64,000 nt of DNA from Blumeriella jaapii (taxonomy: Eukaryota > Ascomycota > Leotiomycetes > Helotiales > Drepanopezizaceae), in assembly GCA_009599575.1 (NCBI GenBank), contig VWND01000007.1:1249501-1313500 (forward strand), given 5' to 3'. Shown piece by piece: positions 47,160 through 57,494 of this stretch. Position numbers and translations under genes: made by a program. Within the stretch, counting starts at the first letter, position 1; each line of letters starts with the position of its first letter. A model generated the notes under the pieces. The model did not search any database, was not told the DNA's origin, and saw only the letters and a program-made list of their open reading frames with translations.

Positions 47160-49898
47160 ATGACTTCTCAGCCAGCGGCTGGATCAGAGCCGTCTCCCCT
47201 TGGCGACGGCGACGATTATACGCCGACCTTCTACGTTGGTCACCATGAGTCCAAACGGCCTCTGCCTGTCACGGAATTCGTGCTGCGACAGGCGCAAGAT
47301 GTGGGAGTAAGTACCCCGCGATGGACCGTCGACTGGCCAGTGACCAGATGCTAACGGAACGCGACTTGTCTAGTATGATATGCTCACAAGCCCTATCACC
47401 AGCCCTCACTTCCACTCAAGGGTCCTCACGCTGCTATCCACCTATCAGTCCGATCTTGCGCTTTTTGAATCCTCCGATGATGCCGCCTCCCGAAACCCAC
47501 CGTCTCCTCCGATCATCCCTCCTCTCGACCCAGTTGATACTCCTTTGACTCCCGGAGATGCTGTTTCCCAACTCATTGCATACTCAAGTCCTTGGATAGA
47601 CCTATGCTCCCACGATCCCCTGATCTCGAACATATCCCGTCAAGTCCTGAACATTGAGATTGCTTATGCCTCTTTTTGTGGCGTCGGCAACCTAATCATC
47701 CCCGGACCAAGATCATACACCAGCGGCTCTACGGACAACAACGGACTCATACAATATGCTCGGGCTGTTCAAGAAGCGCTTAATATCGGCAGCTATATTC
47801 AGATGGCCATCCATATCCCGATGTATGGAAATGAAGAAATCAAGGAGATGACCGGCGACCTTCGTCCATTTGCAAGAGACTTTGAACCGGATGCGGCAAA
47901 GTCGAGCAAGGAGATTGATTTGTTCGAGACATGGGATGCGTGGAATTTGATACGCAGTATTTGTAAATACAGTTCAAGACTATCCGTCGGTAAGATACAA
48001 ATACAACCACCCGTTATCCTACCATTTTTTTGCAGACCGCGTGAGGCGTGATTCACTATACGTGCAAGAGCTGAGACCCTTCGGAGCACAACTTCAACCT
48101 CTGGAGGTACTGTTACCGCTCTGCAACGTATGGTTGAGATTTCAAGCTAATGCCACTACCTAGCACTTGCGCTCCCTCGTCAACTCCCGGTCGAGTCTCT
48201 CCAGTCTCGTTGGTATGCCGAACCCCTCAGGCTTTTATCTTTTACTCCGTCGACCTTTCTCAAAAATAAGGGAGGGCACCCTGTTCTCAGCAAAGGGCAC
48301 CAGAGCTTAATCTCAAGATACATGCGCCTCAAGCAGCCTCCTTGGCTGTTGCTCTGCGACGTGGGACCAATTCCTGGACTAAATGACCCTTCACAACTGA
48401 CACCTACCGCCGACGGCTTTCCATCTCCCAATGCCGTCGCGGATGCCTCGAGGTCGGTGTCCCCAACGCCAGCTGAGGCAGCAGAGCTCTCCGGAAAGGA
48501 ACCTCAGACGCACAAGCACAAGAGCAATAAGAATGTTGCTGCTCACCTAGTCTATATTCGCTACCTCCAACGGAATCAGCCAAATAGGACAGCTCTCGAG
48601 AAGTTTGGCTCGGGTTATCAGGACTATCTTCAGGCTCCTCTTCAACCCCTGACAGACAACCTAGAGTCTGTTACATATGAAGTTTTTGAAAAAGATCCGG
48701 TCAAGTACGATTGGTACGAGCGTGCTGTTGTTCAAGCCCTTACCGACTGGTCTAATCAAAACAAACCTACTTCGAGCCCAAGTGGTGCTGTAGTCATTGC
48801 TGTGGCTGGCTCAGGTCGAGGCCCCCTGGTAACTCGTGCCTTAAAGGCAAGCAAAACCACTGGAGTGGCTGTCGAGGTTTGGGCAGTCGAAAAGAACCCG
48901 AACGCCTACGTTCTGCTCCAACGACACAATGAAGAGGACTGGGGCCGTGTTGTCAATATTGTTAAGAGTGACATGCGAGCTTGGAAGGGACCTCTTCGCA
49001 GATCGACTGGACCTATCGGTCAAGCTCTAACTACAAGCAGCACTGCTCCTGCTTCGCCGTATGGCAAGGTTGATATCGTTGTGTCTGAACTCCTTGGATC
49101 GTTCGCAGACAACGAGCTCTCGCCAGAGTGTCTTGATGGTGTTCAACATGTCCTGGCACCTCAATATGGTATCTCGATTCCAAGTTCTTACACAGCTCAC
49201 CTGACACCCATCCTGGCTCCGAGATTACATAGCGATATCTCTCACCGTGCTACGACAGATCCTACTGCCACAGACACTCCTTATGTTGTCATGCTGCACG
49301 CTATTGACTACCTAGCAACCTCGGTTCCCGACCATCCGCGCATTCAACAGGCTTGGGAGTTTGTCCATCCGGTTTCTAACGCTACTCTTGCCATCGCAGA
49401 GGCTCGCAGGAGTGGTGGCGTCAGCGGAGGGGGTGGAGGCAGCATGTTGGGAGGTGACGGTGCGAACGAGCACAATACTCGCTCTGCTACGCTCAAATTC
49501 GTCTGCAAGGATAGAGGTGTCGTCAATGGACTGGCTGGGTACTTTGAAGCCGTCCTTTATCATGGGGACGAGACTGGCATTGTGGAGTTGAGCACAAGAC
49601 CGGACACTATTGATGCCAAGAGCAAGGATATGATCTCCTGGTTCCCAATTTTCTTCCCCTTGAAGGTATGTTGCAGCATCTCCTGCTGAGAAAAATCTTG
49701 GTGCTAATTCGTTTCCAGGATCCTCTTTACTTCCCTGACGACTCGGAGCTAGAAGTCAGCATTTGGAGACAGACAGATGATAGGAAAGTCTGGTACGAGT
49801 GGCTCGTAGAAACTTTCGTGATGATTGGACCAAACAAAAGGATACGATTAGGGATGAGCGAGATGGGCACCAGTCGTAAGGCTGGCTGTCTTATGTGA
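47160..49898 (+). CDS. Protein arginine N-methyltransferase 5 (Skb1/Hsl7 family)
   Basis: Type II arginine methyltransferase making symmetric dimethylarginine on histones and splicing proteins; fungal homologues are Skb1 and Hsl7. Exons 47160-47306, 47374-47989, 48164-49665 and 49719-49898 total 2445 nt, 814 residues. The N-terminal TIM-barrel region includes W-D-A-W-N-L-I-R and R-W-Y-A-E-P. The AdoMet site reads V-A-G-S-G-R-G-P-L (about 468-476). The double-Glu loop is S-E-L-L-G-S-F-A-D-N-E-L-S-P-E (about 563-577), the PRMT5 form. A Gly-rich insert (G-G-V-S-G-G-G-G-G-S) lies near residue 665 and lengthens the protein. Intron 2 (174 nt) holds an exon-like stretch that would break the frame (see findings). 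Confidence 0.95.
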
Positions 49899-51111
49899 TG
49901 GAAGGCTCAGACCGCCGTGGTGAATTTCAAATTTCGCCATAGGGAGGAGCCAGCGGTACTGGTATTTCTTGTTTCTACCTAGATACCATACTTCCATCGC
50001 TTCTTAGTATCAAAATCCGCTGCATTCATACCTTGGCAAGCAGAAGGTTGCTTCTAAACGTCTTTGTCCGTTGCAAAGCCGGTGGAGCTTTTTCCTGGAT
50101 TCGGTTTCCTTGCGCCCACCCTCCCGTTCGTTTATTCGCATGAGCAAAATGCTACCCTTCAACACTTTCAGGCTTTCTTCCTTCGAATGTAGACCACGGT
50201 CCCCCCTACCCACGAGATCACCCTTCCATCTTCGTATCCCCGTTCCCGTTGTTTTGGTTCGCGCCTTGGATCCAAAGGACGTTATTGCATCTGCGCATAC
50301 CATCAGCCATCACATCTCTCCTCCGCAACACTACCACGGCGCAATGTTTTCCTCGCGCTCTGTGACAAGGCTCTCAGACGCACCGTATCAGGACCTGGCC
50401 CAGGACACTGGTCATCTCTTGATCAATCCACTCTTCGGCGCCCGACAGCTGGATGTTCATGTAGCTGTCGATGCTAACCAGACGCCCCTTGTATTCGGTC
50501 TGGCCCCATTTCAAGCGGATGACGACTTCCTCATTGACCCTATACAGAATTCAATCCTAGAATCAGCAAGTGTGTTTGCGATCTTGCTGCGCAGGGCGCG
50601 AGGTAGGTCTCGAAAAGCGCTTGTGGGTGCGGGAGGGGTGTCGCGACGTACAGGTTTTGCAGCATAGGCCGCGGGTTAATAGGAACGAACTGTGGGCAGC
50701 TTGTTAGTCCTGTGGCTTATGGGGAATAGGAGAGCAGGGAGATTTACACTCATTTTGACAGGTGGAAATGATTTGCGTGGTGAGGCGTGGATGTTCACGT
50801 CGTTGCAAGAGCTGCAGATAAATAAATACTGAGGCTCACATCTCATGCATCGTAGTTCGGCAGTGCCGCTTTTGCTGCGAGGCTTTAGCGAGAACTCCTT
50901 CAACCCTCCAGTATTTTTCGTCACAACATCGCGAGTTCTTGCATTGACATCAGTCTTCATATGATGTCAATGGTGGTGTATTTGAGCTGGAAAAAAAGGC
51001 GTTGTACAAGTCACAAGGAAGATCTTCTCGCGCCTTCAACTGGTATCAGGCAAAGGACCCCTTACGTGCATCAAGAGCAAAAAATGTAAACACACAGTAG
51101 CACTGCACGGC
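49899..51111. other. Intergenic between convergent PRMT5 and CXXC protein genes
   Basis: An uninterrupted plus-strand frame at 50071-50667 (198 codons) and a minus-strand one at 50960-50676 (94 codons) lack recognisable motifs. The first could be an orphan gene; part of it may be PRMT5 3' untranslated sequence. I do not call either as a gene. Confidence 0.4.
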
Positions 51112-51818
51112 TCAATTTCTTCTGATCTCCCACTTCAAGTCCTTGATGCTGACCTCCTCTCCTACCTTGTCATCATAGTCGTACCACTCTCCCTCATCTA
51201 GCTCGATACCTGTAAACTTGGTACCAGATTCTAGACCGGTAGCAAGCCACTCTCCCTGTAACTCGTTGAGTGAAAGCATGTCAACGTAGCAATCTTGAAA
51301 CATACCTCGGGTTTAAACTCGACAAATTCCAGCCCTCGAGTGTCAAACTGGATGACTTTCTGGCGCGTGGGGGGAGAGTCTTGCTGGTACGAGATGGGCG
51401 GGTCGCTGATTGTGGCCGAGGACTCTCTCTAAGGTAACTGATTAGCTTATGTGATCTAGCAAGAGTCGAAGTGAGGGACTGTAGGTACCTTGCACGACTT
51501 GCATCTCCAGACGAAGTTGGCTTCCCCTCGACTGCCACTCATGTCATTGGCTTCCTGGGCAGACAGACGGGTTAGCCAGCTGAACAGGGACTCAGACATC
51601 TTTTTGGGAGAACGTACAAAGCGGCTAACGTTCACAAAGTTTGGGTGGATCTCCCTGCAAGAAGTGCACTGCACTTTGAAAGTGTACCAGAAGGGGTTCT
51701 CGGGCGTGTCGTCTGGCCTCAGGTCGGTCACACTGTTCCCCATTAGCATATGGTCCTGCGATACAGCTATACAGAAATGTTACCCCGAAAGGTCCGCGGT
51801 CAGAGTAAGGATCATCAT
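51112..51818 (-). CDS. CXXC zinc-binding protein, DUF866/UPF0587 family (C1orf123/CZIB-like)
   Basis: Minus-strand exons 51818-51784, 51732-51618, 51554-51489, 51428-51306 and 51255-51112 give 483 nt, 160 residues, the usual family length. Two C-x-x-C pairs (C34/C37 in V-Q-C-T-S-C and C68/C71 in W-R-C-K-S-C) form the zinc site. The conserved M-S-G-S-R-G-E-A-N-F-V-W and the C-terminal G-E-W-Y-D-Y-D-D segments are present. Its cell role is poorly defined. The start has two adjacent ATGs (51818 and 51815); the family start motif L-T-A-D-L follows either. All four introns are GT-AG. It is divergent from the mitochondrial PPR-like gene with 240 bp between starts. Confidence 0.92.
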
Positions 51819-52058
51819 TCTTGCTGAGTGAGTCTTGGTGCGGTGCTGCTCACGAGTGTCACATAGGTTGCGGAGGATGGATGGAGGGGAAAACTGGCGT
51901 ACAAAAGCGGCGAGTTCACACGCCCATGACTTGCCTCATCACCACAACTCCAACATCAATCTATTCGCGTCGCTCCACCGACACAGTACGGCCCACAAGC
52001 TCGCCAGCACCTCAATTGGCTTCGAGTCGCACCTCTCCAGCTTCAGTATGGTAGGATA

Positions 52059-54348
52059 ATGCAAGCCATTTGGTCTCGTGCTGCGCAGGCCAGGCCATCT
52101 TGCAGCTGCCGGTCATGTTTCCACACTGCAACGAACATCGCGCGGCGAACGACGACCGCAGCACCCAAACGACGGATCAAGGCCAGCGATGTCTTTACAG
52201 CATGCTACTCGACCATACTGGCGACCGCAGCCGTGGCAGATATGAGGGTCAAGGAGGAGCGACTGAAGGAATGGGACCGTGTGATTGCAGAAGCCAAAGC
52301 CGGGATACCTCAAGAACCTCGAGATTCGGGGGCAGACAATCGCGACCCATCATCACAGCGCGCCCAAAGAAAGAAGAGGAAGAAGCCGGACCCTAAACCG
52401 AATTTCCATCACTACTATCCGGTGCCGATAGGAGATGGGCTTGACACGCTCACAGATTACAGATTGAAGCAACAAAGCTATCAACTGGAACTCAACCCTG
52501 AATACGTGGAAGAGGAGTTTGACCCGGAACTGTTCACTAGGCAGCCCAAAAAGCCGATACACTTAGAAAAGCAGGAAGAGTCGGCGGCTCGTCTTGTTGA
52601 CCGGCTGCTGAAAGAGTCGAAGCTTTTCTCGGACCGCGCCCCTTGTGCAAACCCCGAGATCCAGCAAGAAATGGAACAAATGAGGTCCCTGATACAGTCA
52701 TTGATGGAAGGGGACACCAATCTGCCTCTATACGAATGGAACGATATCCATGAAATCGCTGACCAGCGAGAAGCTCTCTCTCGATCCATCCAAGCTCTCT
52801 GTCGCAAAGCAACGAAGGATGACCGGGCCAGTATCGATCTAATGCTGACGAAAGTCTCGTACAACTTCCTGGTCGCTAGAGCCCCGCCTTGTACGACCAA
52901 TCTGAATGTCTTGCTGGCCGAGTTTATACGCCTGAAGCAACCCGAGCTATCCCAGATTGTCGTCTGCCACTTCATTCACGATTCGAAGCACAAGCCTACC
53001 AAAGTCACTGTGAAGCTGATCCTTGACCATTACATTCACAAGGGGAAGAGAGGGAAAGGAGATCCTGCCTCCTTCCGATCAATTGTGCAGCATGAGGGGT
53101 ACGCGAGACGCACAGGCGAAACGACGCCCCGATATGCTTGTCAAGCATCGAGACGTCAGTACGTTACATTGGCCAGAACATGAGGAATGGGTTCTGACCA
53201 CGAAGACTATTCGCCGCAATGGAAACATGCATCAGAAGATGCCTCGTGATGCGCCCGTGTTCGACTCCCTGATCTTGGGTCATTTGAAATTTCAAGGCCC
53301 TCAAGGCGCCGTTCGAATGATCCGCTCGTGTTTTCGAGAAGGCCACTTAGTCAATCATGAAACGCTTGTGGTTGTCATTACAGCGTGCTTGGAGCAATTG
53401 AATTTTAGTTCTGGCTTGCAACTGATCCGAGTCTTTTTGAACCTGTGGCGGGACGGCGTGGGCTTCATCGCGACTGTGTACACAGAACAATTTCGCCATC
53501 TGTTTCGGCAACTTTTGTTGATGTGTGGTTTTGATACCGCGCTCAAGTCGACAGCCGATTTGCCCATCAAACACTGTTGGGATTCCATGCAGGACATGCT
53601 TCACTTCATGGCCGTGGAAGACATCCAAGAGGCGGTTGATCGCATTTCCGATCTCACTTTCTCTTTGAGCCAATGTTTAGGCCTGATCTCCTCAGATACG
53701 TCAACCGAACCCGCCTTCCAGGGCGAAACTGCCTTGTCGGATGAGTTACCACAACCTGCCCCCCAGCGAGAATTCCGAACTGGGGAACCTCTCGATGTCG
53801 ACCGAGCTCTGCAAGTCCTCGATGACTATGACGCGGAAGAGCTTGACCGCGAATTCTTGCGAAACGAGATAGAGACTTCAAGCCGATGGAGACGAATCTT
53901 GACCTTGGAAGACCGTGTAGATCGGCGATGTGAGCAGACCGCTTCTATCGAGGCGGAGATCTTTTCCTTGGTAAGAAGTTATTTTCCGGAAGAAACGATG
54001 AAACGATTCGATGCAGTCGTTAGCCAGTTGAGCTCCTACATCAGCGTACCGTTGAGCGCAACCGACAAGTTTCACGTGCTCAGGATATTACCAGATGTCG
54101 AGGAAGTTCTCTGCGATGAGGGAGCGGATGTGAAGGTCCGGCGGCTTAGAGTTGCCCGTTCCCTCAAACCGCGTATCGCTGCTCGGCCTGTGACTGCGAG
54201 GAAAGCTCCGGGTGATTTAGACCGACAGGAATACGGACTCAACCCGATCCCGTCGTCAAAGCCAGCCCATGAACATGCATCATGTTCGGTTCCCTTGTTG
54301 GTAAACATGGACAATGAGATACCGAGGCTTCAAGCTGTTGGTGCATAA
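52059..54348 (+). CDS. Mitochondrial PPR-like protein
   Basis: Exons 52059-53098 and 53160-54348 give 2229 nt, 742 residues. The N-terminus (M-Q-A-I-W-S-R-A-A-Q-A-R, rich in Arg, Ser and Thr with no acidic residues for the first 35 or so) looks like a mitochondrial targeting peptide. Helical repeats with PPR character lie at about 330-500, for example V-F-D-S-L-I-L-G-H-L-K-F followed by G-A-V-R-M-I. Such proteins usually act on mitochondrial RNA, but the target here is unknown. The two halves are in different frames. A 61-nt stretch GTACGC...GTCAG is a plausible intron that restores the frame, though its branch site is weak. The alternative is a one-base frameshift near 53091. Confidence 0.75.
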
Positions 54349-54670
54349 AAGATGCGCAATGCCCCTCCGCACTTGCGGTTTGATTTGTATGTTGTAGGCA
54401 TAGCGAAGCATATGAGGTAGAGCGGCGTTACGATATTTCGGGGAGCATGGGGAGTTGTAGGACGGCATGGGCACGGGCTCGAGCATAATAGCCCGGATTG
54501 GTACCATCGCAAGTACACACTGTATGGATACCGTTCATGAAGAGAATCGGGGTAAATCTCAAGTGGAAACTTATGACATGCGAGACGCATACACATTTAC
54601 TCTTGATTGAATTGCAAGCTGGCCGTAGCCACTACTTCGAACCTGACAGCTATCTGGCTACTACCAGCGC
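54349..54670. other. Short convergent intergenic region
   Basis: 322 bp between the ends of the PPR-like and queuosine salvage genes. Nothing but likely 3' untranslated sequence. Confidence 0.5.
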
Positions 54671-56219
54671 TCAATACCAAATGCTGCGCGTTCTATGGTG
54701 GGGTATCTCGTCTTGCCCAGCTCCCTCCCGCTCCTTCATCAAATCGTACAGGAAGAAATCTATCAGAATAGCGTTGATCTCCGACTCCGGATATTTCTTC
54801 AGGATCTCACGGCGGATCAACTCTACACACCAAATGCTGCAGCCTGCAAGAAGACATCATCAGCACGTCCCGGCTCAGCAATTCCTCGATTCGTTCGCAA
54901 GACAGACACATACCTCTGATCTGAATCTCCCAAGTGTGGCCGCTTTCAATCACCTTCTTCTGTGTTACGGCATGGTTCAAGAGCGGACTATAGCACAGGC
55001 AACCCAACGTATTCAGGACCTGGGGCACGCGGTAATCGGCAAACATGGTGATCTTGTCGATGTCACTGAACTCGCCGAAGCCTTTTCCTTCGAAGGCGGC
55101 CCAGAGGTCGGCAACGCATATCTGGGCGCGCTTGAGGAAGCGCACGCTCTTGCGGTGCCCGAAGCGGACGATGTCGTTGAAGCAGGGGAAGTCTGCTGCT
55201 AGGAGGTTGACGAGGGCGGCGGCGGAGTGGTTGGCGGCCGCGATGCAGTTGGTGAAGCTGCATTGGTATTTCTGGAGGCGTTAGTGGGTGGGTGGGAAGG
55301 AGAAGGGTAGGTGGTTAGGGAGGGGAAGGGTACTTCGCCGAGGGTTTGGCCGGCTTCGCGGAGGCAGGATATGCGTTCTTGGAAGAGCGGGATTTCTTCG
55401 TCGGTTGCGCTCCGGAAGACGTGTTTGAGAACTTCTTCTGTGCCTGGCGTGGGTCAGACTGAGGGCTTCATCTAGGGGGGGGGGGGGGGGGGGGGGGGGG
55501 GGGATGATGAGATGGAGTAGAGTATCAGGGCTCTCCCACAGCATCATTAGAATGTAAGGTGATTCGTAGGAAGGTGCGTATTCTCAAGTGAGAGAAAAGT
55601 GCAGATATGGAGTGGGATGCTTGACTTTTTGACCCCATGACTCCAAAGAGGAGCAACAATCAATGGGCACACATTCACCATCGACGAAAGAGGATCTCTT
55701 ACACTCGTCTTCGTTCTGCCAAAAGTCCGAAGACGTAATTGGAATATCTGCAGGCAAGATCAGCTTCCACATGAAAAGTCCGGTAGGGTTAGTTGTCCTG
55801 CACTCACGCTCATCAAGCGCTCGCTGAAGAGCGGCAACCAGACTCCAATACCCGGTCCACCTCTTCCCCTTGTACTCAACGGCAAAGCGCTCTTCGCCAT
55901 CCTTCTCCGACCAGAACGAAAAGTTCAGCAAGTCCATGGTGAAGATGAAGGCGACGGTGCTTTCATCCTTGGCCTGTGGATGAAGCTCATGTGACGACCA
56001 GGTCTTCGGAGAGTACGCTTTCTTCTGCATCTGCTCGCCGATCATGGCGGCGGCCGCTTTGGTGGACTGGGAATCGATTGCTACATCGATGGAGTTGTCG
56101 TAGACGTACTCAGCGCCTTCCAGAACCTGCGTTTCGGGGATGACGGGCGCCAGGGAGGCTTTCTGAAAATGCTGGCGGAGGAAGTCCAGGAGATCGTGAT
56201 CCGGCTCATCGTCAGACAT
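54671..56219 (-). CDS. Queuosine salvage protein (DUF2419, QNG1-type)
   Basis: Releases queuine base from queuosine nucleotide or nucleoside so it can be reinserted into tRNA wobble position 34. Minus-strand exons 56219-55808, 55747-55703, 55443-55334, 55271-54914 and 54843-54671 total 1098 nt, 365 residues. Family signatures are N-S-I-D-V-A-I-D-S, F-I-F-T-M-D-L-L-N-F-S-F-W, G-Y-W-S-L-V-A-A-L-Q-R-A-L-D, F-L-K-R-A-Q-I-C-V-A-D-L-W, D-K-I-T-M-F-A-D-Y-R-V-P-Q-V-L and, at the end, I-D-F-F-L-Y-D. Exon 2 is only 45 nt. The 259-nt second intron contains a 29-G run. The start ATG at 56219 is followed by M-S-D-D-E-P. Confidence 0.92.
55475..55503. repeat. 29-base poly-G run inside intron 2 of the queuosine salvage gene
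   Basis: Uninterrupted G from 55475 to 55503 on the plus strand, hence a C run in the pre-mRNA. It lies about 30-60 nt from the 3' splice site in the transcript. Confidence 0.95.
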
Positions 56220-57494
56220 GGTGTTGTCGACCTGCACAGGGGGCGATTGAGATTTCCCGTTGGTCGAAATTGGAATGGTGAGGTTGCTGTTGCTGTTGCT
56301 TTTGCCGTTGCTTTTGCTTTTGCTTTTGCTTTCACACTAGCCCTATCAGATGTGTGTGTACTGTTTACAGTACAGCATGAATATCAACAAGGGTTTCGGC
56401 GCGACGCAGCGAACAATTTTCGGAATGTTTAGGAATCCTCGTTTTGCTTTCCACGGTACTGTAGTCAACGGGGACGGAAACGGTCTCACGAAACCATGAA
56501 AGCATTGGAACAAAGTCAAGGTGCCTTCAGCTTGTTCGTCGTCCGTGCAAAGCTCAAGACCGACGACCGGTATCGCGCTTTCGGCCCCTGAGGCCGCCAT
56601 GCTGGTTACGGCTTAGCATGTTGATTTGGCCTCCTCATCTGTAGAATGTGTGTACAGTAGAAGAAAGGTACCTCTCGATAGAATCAATGGATGTTGTCCA
56701 AGAATGATCAGCACGGCTCACGAGATACTGTCTGCAGTGGCCCGCGCACCGGAGTGAGTGTAGGCTCCAAAGCAGAAGAGGACTGAGTGGGGAAAAGAGG
56801 AAAAGGTACTACTATGTGTATACACAGAATCATGAATCGATCTCCGTCGACCTCGTTCCCTGTGATGCATTGGGGTAGGGTTACACAGGAAACGAAAGAC
56901 TCAATCATACTAAGATACTCAAACGCCGGATCGATCCAGCACAGCTTTTGGTATGATACTGTACAGAGATCATTGCTGCTCTTGACACCAAGGAAAAGAA
57001 ATGAAAAGACAAGCAAATTAGCAGACAAGCAGACAAGCAGACAAACAAGCAAACAAGCAAACAAACAAACAAATAGACAAAAACGAATCCAAACAAAACA
57101 CACATTTGTACACTGATAGAGCCACCTGCTTCTCGCTTAAAATCGACGTCTGCAATCTGCGTCGCGACTTCCTGTGCCGAGCATCGCATTCCGCTTTCCG
57201 CATTCCGCATTCCGCATCCCGCGTCCCGCATCCCGTATCGCATCACAGCGCGTCAGACAAACTCCGAAGCTTAAGGCTCAAAGCTTAAGGCTCAAAGCTC
57301 AAAGCTCAAAGCTCAAATCTCAAATCACATACATACCACAACCCACAACCCACAACCCAAGCAAACACTCAACCTCGAACTCAACCTCAACCTCAACCTC
57401 GATCTCAATCTCGATCCCATTCCACCGTCCTCCCTTGTTCTCGATCTTGGTCGACTGGTTTCCCGCCGGGGCGCGCCCACGGTCTTCAGCCACG
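56220..57494. promoter_or_regulatory. Divergent region of queuosine salvage gene and UBA2, rich in short repeats
   Basis: 1275 bp between opposite starts, with at least five separate short tandem repeats: TTGCTG/TTGCTT hexamers (56282-56333), AAACAAGC/AGACAAGC (57011-57076), CATTCCG (57186-57238), AAGCTCA heptamers (57265-57325) and AACCTC hexamers (57365-57418). The last four cluster within 420 bp of the UBA2 start and probably lie in its promoter or 5' leader. No further gene is seen. Confidence 0.6.

Noticed and set aside
48036..48106. Constitutive extra exon of PRMT5
   Set aside because: Including it breaks the reading frame into the well-conserved R-W-Y-A-E-P region; kept only as a possible alternative exon.
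50071..50667. 198-codon plus-strand open frame as a gene
   Set aside because: No recognisable domain, lies in the 3' region between convergent genes, and shows no splice or promoter evidence. Left as unsupported rather than excluded.
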